From Pseudomonas nitroreducens NBRC 12694 (lineage in GTDB: Bacteria > Pseudomonadota > Gammaproteobacteria > Pseudomonadales > Pseudomonadaceae): DNA of 64,000 bases. How positions within the stretch are numbered: position 1 is the stretch's first letter; each line of letters opens with the position of its first letter. Of this stretch, positions 1-7,937 are shown piece after piece. The notes beneath the pieces are model-generated. The model searched no databases, had not been told where the DNA came from, and was given only the letters and a program-made list of their open reading frames with translations. A program made the translations under genes and the position numbers. The DNA lies in NCBI RefSeq assembly GCF_002091755.1, contig NZ_BDAI01000005.1, forward strand, positions 310,001 through 374,000, in the 5' to 3' direction.

Positions 1-917
1 TAGAGCACCGCGTCGCTGCGCACCTTCTCGAACGACGGCAGGCGGATCACCGTACGCTCGCGCTCCAGGCGCGGGTGTGCCAGCAGCTGCACGACCTTGG
101 CTTCGTTCGGGTCTTCCTGCTCGCCCTTTTCCTGCTCGATGGCGCAGGCGGCGGTGTCCTGGGTGTTCACGTAGGGGTTGATGATCTTATCGACCTTGCC
201 CGGGCGGTCGATGCGGGTGGAGTCCACCTCGAACCAGCCTTCGGGAGTGTCGCGGCGCACGAAGGCGGTACCGCGCACGTCGGTGATCTGCTCGACCCGC
301 TCGCCGGCCGCCAGGCGCTGGGCGATCTCCACCACGGCGCGCTCGGCGTTGCCGTACAGCAGGATATCGGCGGTGGCGTCCATCAGGATGGAGCGGCGCA
401 CCTTGTCCTGCCAGTAGTCGTAGTGGGCGATGCGGCGCAGCGAAGCCTCGATGCCGCCGAGGATGACCGGGGTATCGCTGAAGGCTTCCTTGCAGCGCTG
501 GCTGTAGACCAGGCTGGCGCGATCCGGACGACGACCGGCCAGGCCTCCCGGGGTGTAGGCGTCATCGCTGCGGATCTTCTTGTCCGCGGTGTAGCGGTTG
601 ATCATCGAGTCCATGTTGCCCGCCGCCACGCCGAAGAACAGGTTCGGCTGGCCGAGCTTCATGAAGTCGTCCTTCGAACGCCAGTCCGGCTGGGCGATGA
701 TGCCCACACGGAAGCCCTGGGCTTCCAGCAGGCGGCCGATAATGGCCATGCCGAACGACGGATGGTCGACGTAGGCGTCCCCGGTGACGATGATGATGTC
801 GCAGGAATCCCAGCCCAGCTGATCCATCTCTTCCTTGCTCATGGGCAGGAACGGCGCCGGGCCGAAACACTCGGCCCAGAACTTGGGATAGTCGAACAGC
901 GGCTTGGCGGCTTGCAT
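1..917 (-). CDS. YgiQ-family radical SAM protein (UPF0313), 3' end beyond the window
   Basis: The N-terminal ~305 residues are visible, starting at the ATG whose first base is 917. The protein opens MQAAKPLFDYPKFWAECFG and continues with IIIVTGDAYVDHPSFG, PNLFFGVAAGNMDSMINRYT and VILGGIEASLRRIAHYDYW, all hallmarks of the YgiQ/UPF0313 family. In this family the radical SAM core with its three-cysteine cluster lies further toward the C-terminus, so it is outside the window and cannot be checked. The physiological substrate is not established. It is divergent from the diguanylate cyclase gene and has a candidate extended -10 about 50 bases upstream. Confidence 0.9.
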   Translation of the reverse strand, partial: MQAAKPLFDYPKFWAECFGPAPFLPMSKEEMDQLGWDSCDIIIVTGDAYVDHPSFGMAIIGRLLEAQGFRVGIIAQPDWRSKDDFMKLGQPNLFFGVAAGNMDSMINRYTADKKIRSDDAYTPGGLAGRRPDRASLVYSQRCKEAFSDTPVILGGIEASLRRIAHYDYWQDKVRRSILMDATADILLYGNAERAVVEIAQRLAAGERVEQITDVRGTAFVRRDTPEGWFEVDSTRIDRPGKVDKIINPYVNTQDTAACAIEQEKGEQEDPNEAKVVQLLAHPRLERERTVIRLPSFEKVRSDAVL

Positions 918-969
918 CACGGGCACCGTGGGTATCTCTAGTAGGGATCGCGGAAAAACGCGGGCGCGG

Positions 970-975
970 AATATA
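970..975 (-). promoter_or_regulatory. Candidate extended -10 promoter for the YgiQ gene
   Basis: On the minus strand this reads TATATT preceded by TGC, the extended -10 arrangement. I see no good -35 at 16-18 bp. The implied start site is about 45 bases before the ATG. Confidence 0.35.
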
Positions 976-1043
976 GCACAAAAAGTGTACAAATCCGACC
1001 AGCGAACTCAGATTTACGGGGGATTTAACCTTCCGACGGTAGA

Positions 1044-1070
1044 TTGCCAATGCCATCATCTGGCTATACT
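1044..1070 (+). promoter_or_regulatory. Candidate sigma70 promoter for the diguanylate cyclase gene
   Basis: TTGCCA (1044-1049) and TATACT (1065-1070) each match the consensus at five of six positions. The spacer is only 15 bp, which is short, so the call is tentative. Confidence 0.35.
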
Positions 1071-1126
1071 TCAGCCACTATCCGCAGTACGCCTGGCCAA
1101 CCCGCCCAGGCCAGGGAGTGCCTGTC

Positions 1127-3004
1127 GTGTGTCGTGCCATCGTACTGTTGCTTACCCTGCTGTTCTGCCACACGGCGCTAGCCTTCGAACTCGACGACAA
1201 GGCCAGCGGCGCCTGGCTCAATGATCACCTCGAATTGCTGCAGGAGCGCGACGGCCCTCTATCGCTGGCAGCCGTGCAGACCAGCCGCGACTTCATTCCG
1301 GCCAACGGCCGCACCAGCGTTGGCCAGAGTCCTGACGGCTGGTGGCTGCGCCTGGACCTGGACCGCCGTACCGCGCCGCTGGGCGGCTGGTGGCTGGAAG
1401 TCGATGCCGTCAACCTGAAGGACCTGCGCCTCTACATACCCGACGAACGGGGCATCTACCGGGAAACGCTGTCCGGCGAGGCCGTGCCGTTCGCCCAGGG
1501 CCGTGACCGCGACTACCGCCGACCGCTCTTCCACCTGCCCGAAGGCACCGGCCCGGTGCGCATCTATGCCCGCGTCTACGACCCCGCCGGCAATTCGTTC
1601 CCGCTGCGCATCTGGTCGCTGGATGATTTGCAGGACCATCGCGCCGATACCAGCCTGTTCCTGGGTTTCATCTACGGCCTGATCGCCGCCCTGCTGCTGT
1701 ACAACCTGTTCATCCTGCTGACCCTGCGCGACCCGGCGTACTTCTGGTACGTGCTGACGACCGCCAGCGCCCTGCTGTTCAGCCTGGGCATGAGCGGCCA
1801 CGGTTTCGAGTACTTCTGGCCCGATCACCCGGTGCCCTGGTGGCTCGACCGCATCACTCTGCCCTCGCTCTGGGGCCTTTGCGTACACCGCTTTACCATC
1901 ACCCTGCTGCAGACCCGCCGCTACGTGCGCTGGTCGCACTGGCTGCTGAACCTGAACTGCGCGCTGTACGTGCTGACCATCGTCCTCGGCGCGCTGCAGT
2001 TGCGCGGCGTGGCCGGCTGGATGCTGGTGGCGATCACCCTGATCGGCGTGCCGGCTGCACTGGGCGGTGCCGTGGTGCGCTGGCGCCAGGGTTCGTTCCC
2101 GGCCTTCCTCTACCTGCTCGGCTTCGGCCTGGTACTGACCAGCGTGAGCATCTCGGTGATGCGCGCCACCGGCATGGTGCAGCCCTCGCCATTGACCTCG
2201 TACATCTTCCCCATCGCCGTAGCGATGGAGTCGGTACTGTTCTCCTTCGCCCTCACCTCGCGAATCCAGGGCCTCAAGCGCGAGCGCGCGCAGGCACTGG
2301 AGCAGGCGGATCGGGAGAAGAGCGCGCGCCTGACCCTCATGCAAAGCGCCCAGCAAGACCTGGCGACAGCCGTGGCCGAGCGCACCGCCGAACTCACCCA
2401 GAGCAACCAGCTGCTGCGCGAGCGCGAAGTGCAGCTGCAACACGCCGCGCACTACGACCCGCTGACCGGCCTGCCGAACCGTCGCTACCTGGTGGAACAT
2501 GCCGAACACGCCCTGGCCCATGCCCAGCAGAACGGCGAGACCCTGGCGCTGATGCTGATCGACCTCGACCACTTCAAGCCGATCAACGACAGCCACGGGC
2601 ACGATGCGGGCGACTTCATGCTGCAGAACGTCGGCAACCGCCTGCGCCAGTGCGTGCGCGGCAGTGATTGCGTGGCGCGCCTGGGCGGTGACGAATTCGC
2701 AGCATTGATTTCCGGGCCCGATGCCGAGAGCCACGCCAAGGAGATCGCCTGCCGCATCCTCAATGAACTGTCGCGGCCGGTGAAGTTCGACAGCCTGGAG
2801 CTGCGCGTCACGCCGAGCATCGGCGTGGCCATCTATCCCAGCCACGCCATGCAGTTCAGCAAGCTCTACAAGGCCGCCGACCAGGCGCTCTACGAGGTGA
2901 AGGGCAATGGCCGGGCGGCCTACGCCATGGCCAGCGAGGCCGCCGGCGAAACCAGCGATCTCTGGCTGGAAAACGAACGGCTGGAAAGCGAAGACCGTGC
3001 CTGA
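1127..3004 (+). CDS. Membrane diguanylate cyclase: 7TMR-DISM sensor with GGDEF domain
   Basis: Predicted to make cyclic di-GMP from two GTP. Order of parts: signal peptide ending near ALA-FE; periplasmic 7TMR-DISMED2-type beta domain (about residues 30-165); a seven-helix membrane block (about 175-390); a short coiled coil; and a GGDEF domain. The active site is intact (RLGGDEFAALI, near residue 523), and an RGSD allosteric I-site lies five residues before it, so product inhibition is expected. A GTG at 1118 is also in frame, but AGGGAG at 1113-1118 sits 8 bases before the GTG at 1127, which favours the later start. The stop codon directly abuts that of alr. The DISM ligand is unknown; this family often senses carbohydrates or other small periplasmic molecules. 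Confidence 0.93.
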   Translation: MCRAIVLLLTLLFCHTALAFELDDKASGAWLNDHLELLQERDGPLSLAAVQTSRDFIPANGRTSVGQSPDGWWLRLDLDRRTAPLGGWWLEVDAVNLKDLRLYIPDERGIYRETLSGEAVPFAQGRDRDYRRPLFHLPEGTGPVRIYARVYDPAGNSFPLRIWSLDDLQDHRADTSLFLGFIYGLIAALLLYNLFILLTLRDPAYFWYVLTTASALLFSLGMSGHGFEYFWPDHPVPWWLDRITLPSLWGLCVHRFTITLLQTRRYVRWSHWLLNLNCALYVLTIVLGALQLRGVAGWMLVAITLIGVPAALGGAVVRWRQGSFPAFLYLLGFGLVLTSVSISVMRATGMVQPSPLTSYIFPIAVAMESVLFSFALTSRIQGLKRERAQALEQADREKSARLTLMQSAQQDLATAVAERTAELTQSNQLLREREVQLQHAAHYDPLTGLPNRRYLVEHAEHALAHAQQNGETLALMLIDLDHFKPINDSHGHDAGDFMLQNVGNRLRQCVRGSDCVARLGGDEFAALISGPDAESHAKEIACRILNELSRPVKFDSLELRVTPSIGVAIYPSHAMQFSKLYKAADQALYEVKGNGRAAYAMASEAAGETSDLWLENERLESEDRA

Positions 3005-4081
3005 TCAGCTGCGGTAACGGCGCGGCACGCGGGCGGTGACCTTGGTCAGCAACTCATAGCCGATGGTCCCGGCATGGGCGGCGACCTCGTCCACCGGCAG
3101 GCTGGCGCCCCACAGCTCAACGCGATCACCCACTGCGGTGCCGGGCAGATCGGTCAGGTCCACTGCAAGCATATCCATGGAGACACGCCCGGCCAGCGAT
3201 GCGCGCCGCCCATCCACCAGCACCGGCGTACCGCTCGGCGCGTGGCGCGGGTATCCATCGGCGTAGCCGCAACTCACCGTGCCGATACGCGACGGCCGCT
3301 CGGCCACCCAGGTCGCGCCGTACCCAACGCTCTCACCCACCGCCACCTCGCGCACGGCGATCAGTCGCGCCTCCAGGCTCATGGCCGGGCGCAGGCCCAG
3401 TTCAGCGGCGCCGATGTCGGCGAAGGGCGTGGCGCCATAGAGCATGATGCCGGGGCGAACCCAGTCCATGTGTGCGGCGGGAATGGTCAGCACGGCGGCA
3501 GAGTTGGCCAGCGAGCGCAGGTCGAAATCCAGGTCCAGCACACTGAGGAAACAGGCCACCTGGTCTTCGGTCAGCTCGTCGCCGCGCACATCGGCATTGG
3601 CGAAGTGGCTCATCAGGTTCAGCTCCGCCACCTGCGGCGCCTGGCGCAGGCGCGAATGCCAGTCGCGCAGCGCCTCGGGCGAGAAGCCCAGGCGGTGCAT
3701 GCCGGTATCCAGCTTCATCCACACATTCAGCGCGCTGGGCAGTTGCGCGGCGAGCAGCGCCTGGGCCTGCTCAGGGCCTTGCACCGCCACATCCAGGCGC
3801 AGCTGGACAGCGATCAGGTATTCCGCCGGCTCGAAACAGCCCTCCAGCAGCAGGATGCGGGCGCCGGCATGCAGAGCGCGTACCTCGGCGGCCTCCTCCA
3901 GGCAGGCCACCGCGAAGCCGTCAGCCTCGTCGTGCAGGCAGCTCACCACCTCCCGAGCGCCGTGCCCATAGGCGTTCGCCTTGACCACTGCGAAAGCCTC
4001 GCGCCCAGGCGCGCAGCGCTTGGCAACGGCGTAGTTGTGGCGAATGGCGGCAAGATCGACGTGGGCGACGAGCGGGCGCAT
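3005..4081 (-). CDS. alr: Alanine racemase (PLP-dependent)
   Basis: Interconverts L- and D-alanine to supply D-Ala for peptidoglycan. The 358-residue length fits. The PLP lysine is in AVVKANAYGHG (Lys34) and the catalytic tyrosine in SVGYGATW (Tyr254). It follows dnaB on the same strand, but a strong hairpin terminator lies in the 68-base gap, so much of its transcription may be separate or attenuated. The TGA stop is immediately next to the stop of the convergent diguanylate cyclase, with no bases between. From its position next to dnaB it is the biosynthetic Alr and not the catabolic DadX. Confidence 0.96.
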   Translation of the reverse strand: MRPLVAHVDLAAIRHNYAVAKRCAPGREAFAVVKANAYGHGAREVVSCLHDEADGFAVACLEEAAEVRALHAGARILLLEGCFEPAEYLIAVQLRLDVAVQGPEQAQALLAAQLPSALNVWMKLDTGMHRLGFSPEALRDWHSRLRQAPQVAELNLMSHFANADVRGDELTEDQVACFLSVLDLDFDLRSLANSAAVLTIPAAHMDWVRPGIMLYGATPFADIGAAELGLRPAMSLEARLIAVREVAVGESVGYGATWVAERPSRIGTVSCGYADGYPRHAPSGTPVLVDGRRASLAGRVSMDMLAVDLTDLPGTAVGDRVELWGASLPVDEVAAHAGTIGYELLTKVTARVPRRYRS

Positions 4082-4100
4082 GGCGGCCTCTGAAATGAAA

Positions 4101-4126
4101 ACGGGCGCCTATCTTAAGGCGCCCGT
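4101..4126 (-). terminator. Rho-independent terminator after dnaB, in the alr leader
   Basis: A perfect 9-bp stem (4101-4109 with 4118-4126; arm ACGGGCGCC) has an 8-base loop. On the minus strand it is followed by TTTTCATTTC. It lies 24 bases after the dnaB stop and 20 bases before the alr start. Confidence 0.75.
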
Positions 4127-4149
4127 CCGTCACGCGGAATGCGGCATCG

Positions 4150-5544
4150 TTACTCGTCTTCGAAGTTGTACATGCCGGGCGCGAGGTTCTCGAAGCGGCT
4201 GTAGCGACCGAGGAAGGCCACGCGCACCGTGCCGATGGGGCCGTTCCGCTGCTTACCGAGGATGATCTCGGCGACGCCCTTGAACTCGGTCTCCGGGTGA
4301 TACACCTCGTCGCGGTAGACGAACATGATCACGTCGGCGTCCTGCTCGATCGCTCCGGATTCGCGCAAGTCGGAGTTCACCGGGCGCTTGTTGGGGCGCT
4401 GTTCCAGCGAGCGGTTGAGCTGGGAGAGCGCCACCACCGGGCAGTTGAATTCCTTCGCCAGCGCCTTGAGCGAGCGGGAAATCTCGGAAATCTCGTTGGT
4501 CCGGTTGTCGCCGGCGGAACCGGGGATCTGCATGAGCTGCAGGTAGTCGACCATGATCATGCCGATCTCGCCGTGTTCGCGCGCCAGGCGACGGGTCCGC
4601 GCGCGCATTTCCGAGGGCGAGATGCCGGCGGTGTCGTCGATGAACAGCTTGCGGTCGCTGAGCAGGTTCACCGCCGAGGTCAGTCGCGGCCAATCCTCGT
4701 CGTCCAGCTTGCCGGTACGCACCTTGGTCTGGTCGATGCGCCCGAGCGAGGCGAGCATACGCATCACGATGGAGTCGGAGGGCATCTCCAGCGAGTACAC
4801 CAGGATCGCCTTGTCGCTGCGCATCAGGGCGTTCTCCACCAGGTTCATGGCGAAGGTGGTCTTGCCCATGGAGGGTCGGCCGGCCACGATGATCAGGTCG
4901 GACGGCTGCAGGCCGCTGGTCTTCTCGTCGAGGTCAGTGAAGCCGGTGGTGATGCCGGTCAGCGCGTCCGAGGTGTTGAACAGGTGGTCGATGCGGTCGA
5001 TGGTCTTGACCAGGATATCGCCGATGCCCACCGGGCCGCCGGTCTTGGGCCGCGCTTCGGCGATCTCGAAGATCTTGCGCTCGGCTTCGTCGAGCACTTC
5101 GTTGGCGCTGCGCCCTTCGGGGTTGAAGGCACTGTCGGCGATATCGCTGCTGATGCCGATCAGCTGCCGCAAGGTGGCCCGCTCGCGGATGATGCCCGCG
5201 TAGGCCTTGATGTTCGCCACCGAAGGCGTGTTCTTCGCCAGCTCGGCGAGGTAAGCAAGGCCGCCCACCTGGGGCAGTTGCCCTTCGCGTTCGAGCTGCT
5301 CGGAGAGCGTCACCACATCGATCGGCTGGTTGGCTTCGGCGAGTTTGTAGACGGCGCGGAAGATCAGGCGATGGTCATGGCGGTAGAAGTCACCATCGGA
5401 CACGGCGTCGGAGACGCGCTCCCAGGCGTTGTTGTCGAGCATCAGGCCACCCAGCACCGCCTGTTCGGCTTCGATCGAGTGCGGCGGCACCTTGAGGGAA
5501 GCGGTCTGCAGGTCGTATTGCTCGGGGACGGTGATGTCGTTCAT
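4150..5544 (-). CDS. dnaB: Replicative DNA helicase DnaB
   Basis: Hexameric ATP-driven helicase that unwinds DNA ahead of the fork and recruits primase. The 464-residue length is normal. The N-terminal DnaB domain starts with KVPPHSIEAEQAVLGG. The RecA-like motor has Walker A GRPSMGKTT (about residues 222-230) and MIMVDYLQLM as Walker B. No intein interrupts it. It is separated from rplI upstream by a strong terminator, so it has its own promoter or relies on read-through. Confidence 0.97.
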   Translation of the reverse strand: MNDITVPEQYDLQTASLKVPPHSIEAEQAVLGGLMLDNNAWERVSDAVSDGDFYRHDHRLIFRAVYKLAEANQPIDVVTLSEQLEREGQLPQVGGLAYLAELAKNTPSVANIKAYAGIIRERATLRQLIGISSDIADSAFNPEGRSANEVLDEAERKIFEIAEARPKTGGPVGIGDILVKTIDRIDHLFNTSDALTGITTGFTDLDEKTSGLQPSDLIIVAGRPSMGKTTFAMNLVENALMRSDKAILVYSLEMPSDSIVMRMLASLGRIDQTKVRTGKLDDEDWPRLTSAVNLLSDRKLFIDDTAGISPSEMRARTRRLAREHGEIGMIMVDYLQLMQIPGSAGDNRTNEISEISRSLKALAKEFNCPVVALSQLNRSLEQRPNKRPVNSDLRESGAIEQDADVIMFVYRDEVYHPETEFKGVAEIILGKQRNGPIGTVRVAFLGRYSRFENLAPGMYNFEDE

Positions 5545-5584
5545 GGGCGCTTCGTGCGGGCTCTTCGTAGAAATTCAAAGGCGG

Positions 5585-5626
5585 AAAAAAACAAAGGGCA
5601 CGGTACCGAATTTCAGTACCGTGCCC
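5585..5626 (-). terminator. Strong Rho-independent terminator of the rpsF-rpsR-rplI operon
   Basis: A perfect 11-bp stem (5596-5606 with 5616-5626; arm GGGCACGGTAC) with a 9-base loop. On the minus strand it runs into TTTGTTTTTTT. It lies between rplI and dnaB. Confidence 0.9.
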
Positions 5627-5685
5627 GATGTTAGCGGACTGATTCGCCCATGCAAGATGTGCGAAACGTCCTAGCGACGGATCGC

Positions 5686-6132
5686 TTACTCGGCGACTAC
5701 AACCACGTGCAGGGTTGCATCAACATCCATGTGCAGTTGCACTTCGATGTTGTATTCGCCTACAGCGCGCAGGGCGCCGTCGGGCAGGCGAACTTCGCTC
5801 TTTTCCAGCGGGTAGCCGGCAGCCGAAACGGCGTCGGCGATGTCGCGGGTGCCGATCGAACCGAACAGTTTGCCTTCGTCGCCAGCGTGGGCGCCGATGG
5901 TCACGATCAGTTCGGCCAGTTGGGCAGCACGAGCTTCAGCAGCGGCTTTTTTCTCAGCAGCGGCTTTTTCCAGCTCTGCGCGGCGCTCTTCGAAAGCAGC
6001 GACGTTGGCAGCGGTGGCAGCGGTGGCTTTGCCCTGCGGCAGCAGGTAGTTACGAGCGTAACCGCCCTTTACGTTCAGCTTGTCGCCCAGGTTGCCCAGT
6101 TTGGCGATCTTTTCCAGCAGGATGACTTCCAT
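5686..6132 (-). CDS. rplI: 50S ribosomal protein L9 (bL9)
   Basis: A 148-residue protein with the L9 N-terminal signature MEVILLEKIAKLGNLGD and the glycine- and lysine-rich NVKGGYARNYLLPQGKA. A long charged helix of alanines and lysines connects to the C-terminal rRNA-binding domain, as is normal for bL9. It is the last gene of the rpsF-rpsR-DUF2232-rplI operon and is followed by a strong terminator. Confidence 0.98.
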   Translation of the reverse strand: MEVILLEKIAKLGNLGDKLNVKGGYARNYLLPQGKATAATAANVAAFEERRAELEKAAAEKKAAAEARAAQLAELIVTIGAHAGDEGKLFGSIGTRDIADAVSAAGYPLEKSEVRLPDGALRAVGEYNIEVQLHMDVDATLHVVVVAE

Positions 6133-6153
6133 TTGAGTCTTACCTCTTAACTT

Positions 6154-7023
6154 TTAACCTTCACCGTTCGCAGCTTTCTGGCGCTTGGCCAGGCGACCGC
6201 GAAAATCAAACAGACTGTCGACGACGGCGACAAGACAGATCACATTGCCCAGTACGAATACCAGCAGGTACAGCGGTGCCAGCCAGAAGCCCGGAAGCTT
6301 CTTCAGCGCGGCCAGGCCGTGCCCCAGTGCGATCCCGGCGAACAGCAGCGGAATCATGCACAGCGGCGCCAGCATGGTGGCCGCGGGCCCTGCGAAGGGC
6401 AGTGCCACAACGCCGACCAGCAGCGCTACAGCCGTGCCCGGCGACAGGCGCAGTGCGCGGAACTCGCGGCCAAACCCTTCCGGGTTGAACAGTACTGCTT
6501 GCCAATAACGCGCCAGCATCAGGCACAACAGGCTGATCGTCTGCAGCGAGGCTGCCATCAGGCCGGTGATGGTCGGAACCATCTCCGCCTGCAAGGCGGC
6601 CATCTGTTCCGGCGAAAGCTTGGCTTCGGCCAGAACCTGCGGCAGTGCCTTGCCGAATGCATCGGCCAGACCTGCGACCAACCCGGCCGACACCGTGCTG
6701 AGCAGCAGCACGAACACCGCACCGAGCACAACGCTCGCCAGCATCACCTGGTTCCAGGACACCTTGCTGCGCAGAACCTGCGCCAGCACGGCACTACCCA
6801 CCAGAACCAGACTCACGCTGGGGTCACCCAGGTACCACCAGGCCAGTGCCGGAAGCAGCGCCCACACCAGGATGCCAAAGGCATCGCCGGCGCCACGGCG
6901 CAACAGCACCAGACTGCCTGCTGCGGCACCGAGCCAGAACAAAGGCTGCAGTACCGCGGCTGCGACGACCACCAGGGTCGCCTGCATGCGGCCTCGCATG
7001 ACAAATTCAGCCAATGCGCGCAT
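6154..7023 (-). CDS. DUF2232 integral membrane protein in the ribosomal operon
   Basis: A 289-residue, very hydrophobic protein with about seven or eight membrane segments and few charged residues until the basic tail (FDFRGRLAKRQKA). Conserved-looking stretches include KVSWNQVML and RYWQAVLFNPEGFGREFR. A DUF2232-type gene occupies this place between rpsR and rplI in Pseudomonas, and the family recalls YybS of Bacillus. No enzymatic motif is visible and the function is unknown. The 34- and 21-base gaps to its neighbours imply cotranscription with ribosomal genes. Confidence 0.85.
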   Translation of the reverse strand: MRALAEFVMRGRMQATLVVVAAAVLQPLFWLGAAAGSLVLLRRGAGDAFGILVWALLPALAWWYLGDPSVSLVLVGSAVLAQVLRSKVSWNQVMLASVVLGAVFVLLLSTVSAGLVAGLADAFGKALPQVLAEAKLSPEQMAALQAEMVPTITGLMAASLQTISLLCLMLARYWQAVLFNPEGFGREFRALRLSPGTAVALLVGVVALPFAGPAATMLAPLCMIPLLFAGIALGHGLAALKKLPGFWLAPLYLLVFVLGNVICLVAVVDSLFDFRGRLAKRQKAANGEG

Positions 7024-7057
7024 GCGATCTATCCATCAATTCCAGTCGACTGCCCGA

Positions 7058-7288
7058 TCAACGGCCGTGGCTGTCGGTGTAGGGAAGCAGGGCCAGGTAA
7101 CGGGCGCGCTTGATAGCGGTCGCCAGCTGACGCTGGTACTTGGCTTTGGTGCCGGTGATACGGCTCGGAACGATCTTGCCGGTTTCGGAAACGTAGGCCT
7201 TCAGGGTGTTCAGATCTTTGTAATCGATCTCTTTCACGCCTTCAGCGGTGAAACGGCAGAATTTACGACGACGGAAGAAACGTGCCAT
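7058..7288 (-). CDS. rpsR: 30S ribosomal protein S18 (bS18)
   Basis: A 76-residue protein starting MARFFRRRKFCRFTAEG, with KDLNTLKAYVSETGKIVPSR and a basic C-terminal half that binds 16S rRNA as a heterodimer with S6. A single cysteine follows the basic N-terminus. It lies 29 bases after rpsF, its binding partner. Confidence 0.98.
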   Translation of the reverse strand: MARFFRRRKFCRFTAEGVKEIDYKDLNTLKAYVSETGKIVPSRITGTKAKYQRQLATAIKRARYLALLPYTDSHGR

Positions 7289-7317
7289 GTGTGTGGCTCC
7301 TCAATACTGGTCCGGGA

Positions 7318-7734
7318 TTACTCGTCAGCGCTGTCGCGGCTATCTTCGCCGTCAGCGGACTCGCCCTCGTTCGACTCGGGACGCTCACGGCGCTCACGGC
7401 GCTCGTTGCGGCTCTCTTCGGCCTTCAGCATTTCGGACTGGCCGGTAACGGCTTCGTCGCGACGGATGACCATGTTACGGATCACGGCGTCGTTGTAACG
7501 GAAGTTGTCTTCCATCTCGGCCAGGGCCTTGGCGGTGCACTCGACGTTCATCAGAACGTAGTGAGCCTTGTGCACGTTGTTGATGGCGTAAGCCAACTGA
7601 CGACGGCCCCAGTCTTCCAGACGGTGAACTTTGCCGCCGTCTTCTTCGATGGCCTTGGTGTAACGCTCGACCATGCCACCGACTTGTTCGCTCTGGTCCG
7701 GGTGAACCAGGAACACGATTTCGTAATGACGCAT
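7318..7734 (-). CDS. rpsF: 30S ribosomal protein S6 (bS6)
   Basis: 138 residues: a compact S6 fold (MRHYEIVFLVHPDQSEQV, AYAINNVHKAHYVLMN) followed by a strongly charged tail, first Arg/Glu-rich and then acidic, ending in DSADE. In related bacteria the ligase RimK adds glutamates to the S6 C-terminus; the acidic end fits such a substrate, but no modification can be seen in DNA. First gene of its operon, with a likely sigma70 promoter and a structured leader upstream. Confidence 0.98.
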   Translation of the reverse strand: MRHYEIVFLVHPDQSEQVGGMVERYTKAIEEDGGKVHRLEDWGRRQLAYAINNVHKAHYVLMNVECTAKALAEMEDNFRYNDAVIRNMVIRRDEAVTGQSEMLKAEESRNERRERRERPESNEGESADGEDSRDSADE

Positions 7735-7797
7735 AAATGCTCCTTACGGATTGCAGCCTGCCGACTAAGCGGTCAGACAAGGAGTGAATGATTTTTT

Positions 7798-7843
7798 CCT
7801 TGCCACCAGAGAAGGCGCACGAGCGCCTGCCAGGACGGCAAGG
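7798..7843 (-). promoter_or_regulatory. Structured rpsF leader, candidate S6:S18 autoregulatory RNA
   Basis: On the minus strand CCTTGCC (7837-7843) pairs with GGCAAGG (7798-7804), enclosing a GGCGC-TCGT-GCGCC hairpin (7814-7827). A CCG trinucleotide lies at the inner edge of the outer stem. rpsF leaders that bind the S6:S18 dimer through a CCG-containing motif are known in other bacteria. The pairing is visible; the regulatory role is inference. Confidence 0.4.
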
Positions 7844-7849
7844 GCCGAC

Positions 7850-7878
7850 ATTCTAGAGAAGCGTGCCGGGGGGCGCAA
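7850..7878 (-). promoter_or_regulatory. Candidate sigma70 promoter of the rpsF operon
   Basis: On the minus strand TTGCGC (7873-7878), a 17-bp spacer, and TAGAAT (7850-7855). It is placed just before the structured leader and about 120 bases before the rpsF start. Confidence 0.5.
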
Positions 7879-7903
7879 GGAAAACTGGTGAAACTTTGAA
7901 CAG

Positions 7904-7929
7904 CGCAAGGCGGCGCCGGCCGCCTTGCG
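7904..7929 (-). terminator. Hairpin just after rlmB, probable terminator
   Basis: A perfect 11-bp stem (7904-7914 with 7919-7929; arm CGCAAGGCGGC) with a 4-base loop, 8 bases after the rlmB stop. No clean U-run follows, so termination may be weak or the hairpin may mainly protect the 3' end. Confidence 0.5.
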
Positions 7930-7937
7930 TGGGGACG

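Noticed and set aside
1259..2845. Long minus-strand frame (528 codons) opposite the diguanylate cyclase
   Set aside because: Its composition (Gln/His/Arg/Val-rich) is that of an antisense shadow in GC-rich DNA, and the plus strand encodes a clear GGDEF protein with signal peptide.
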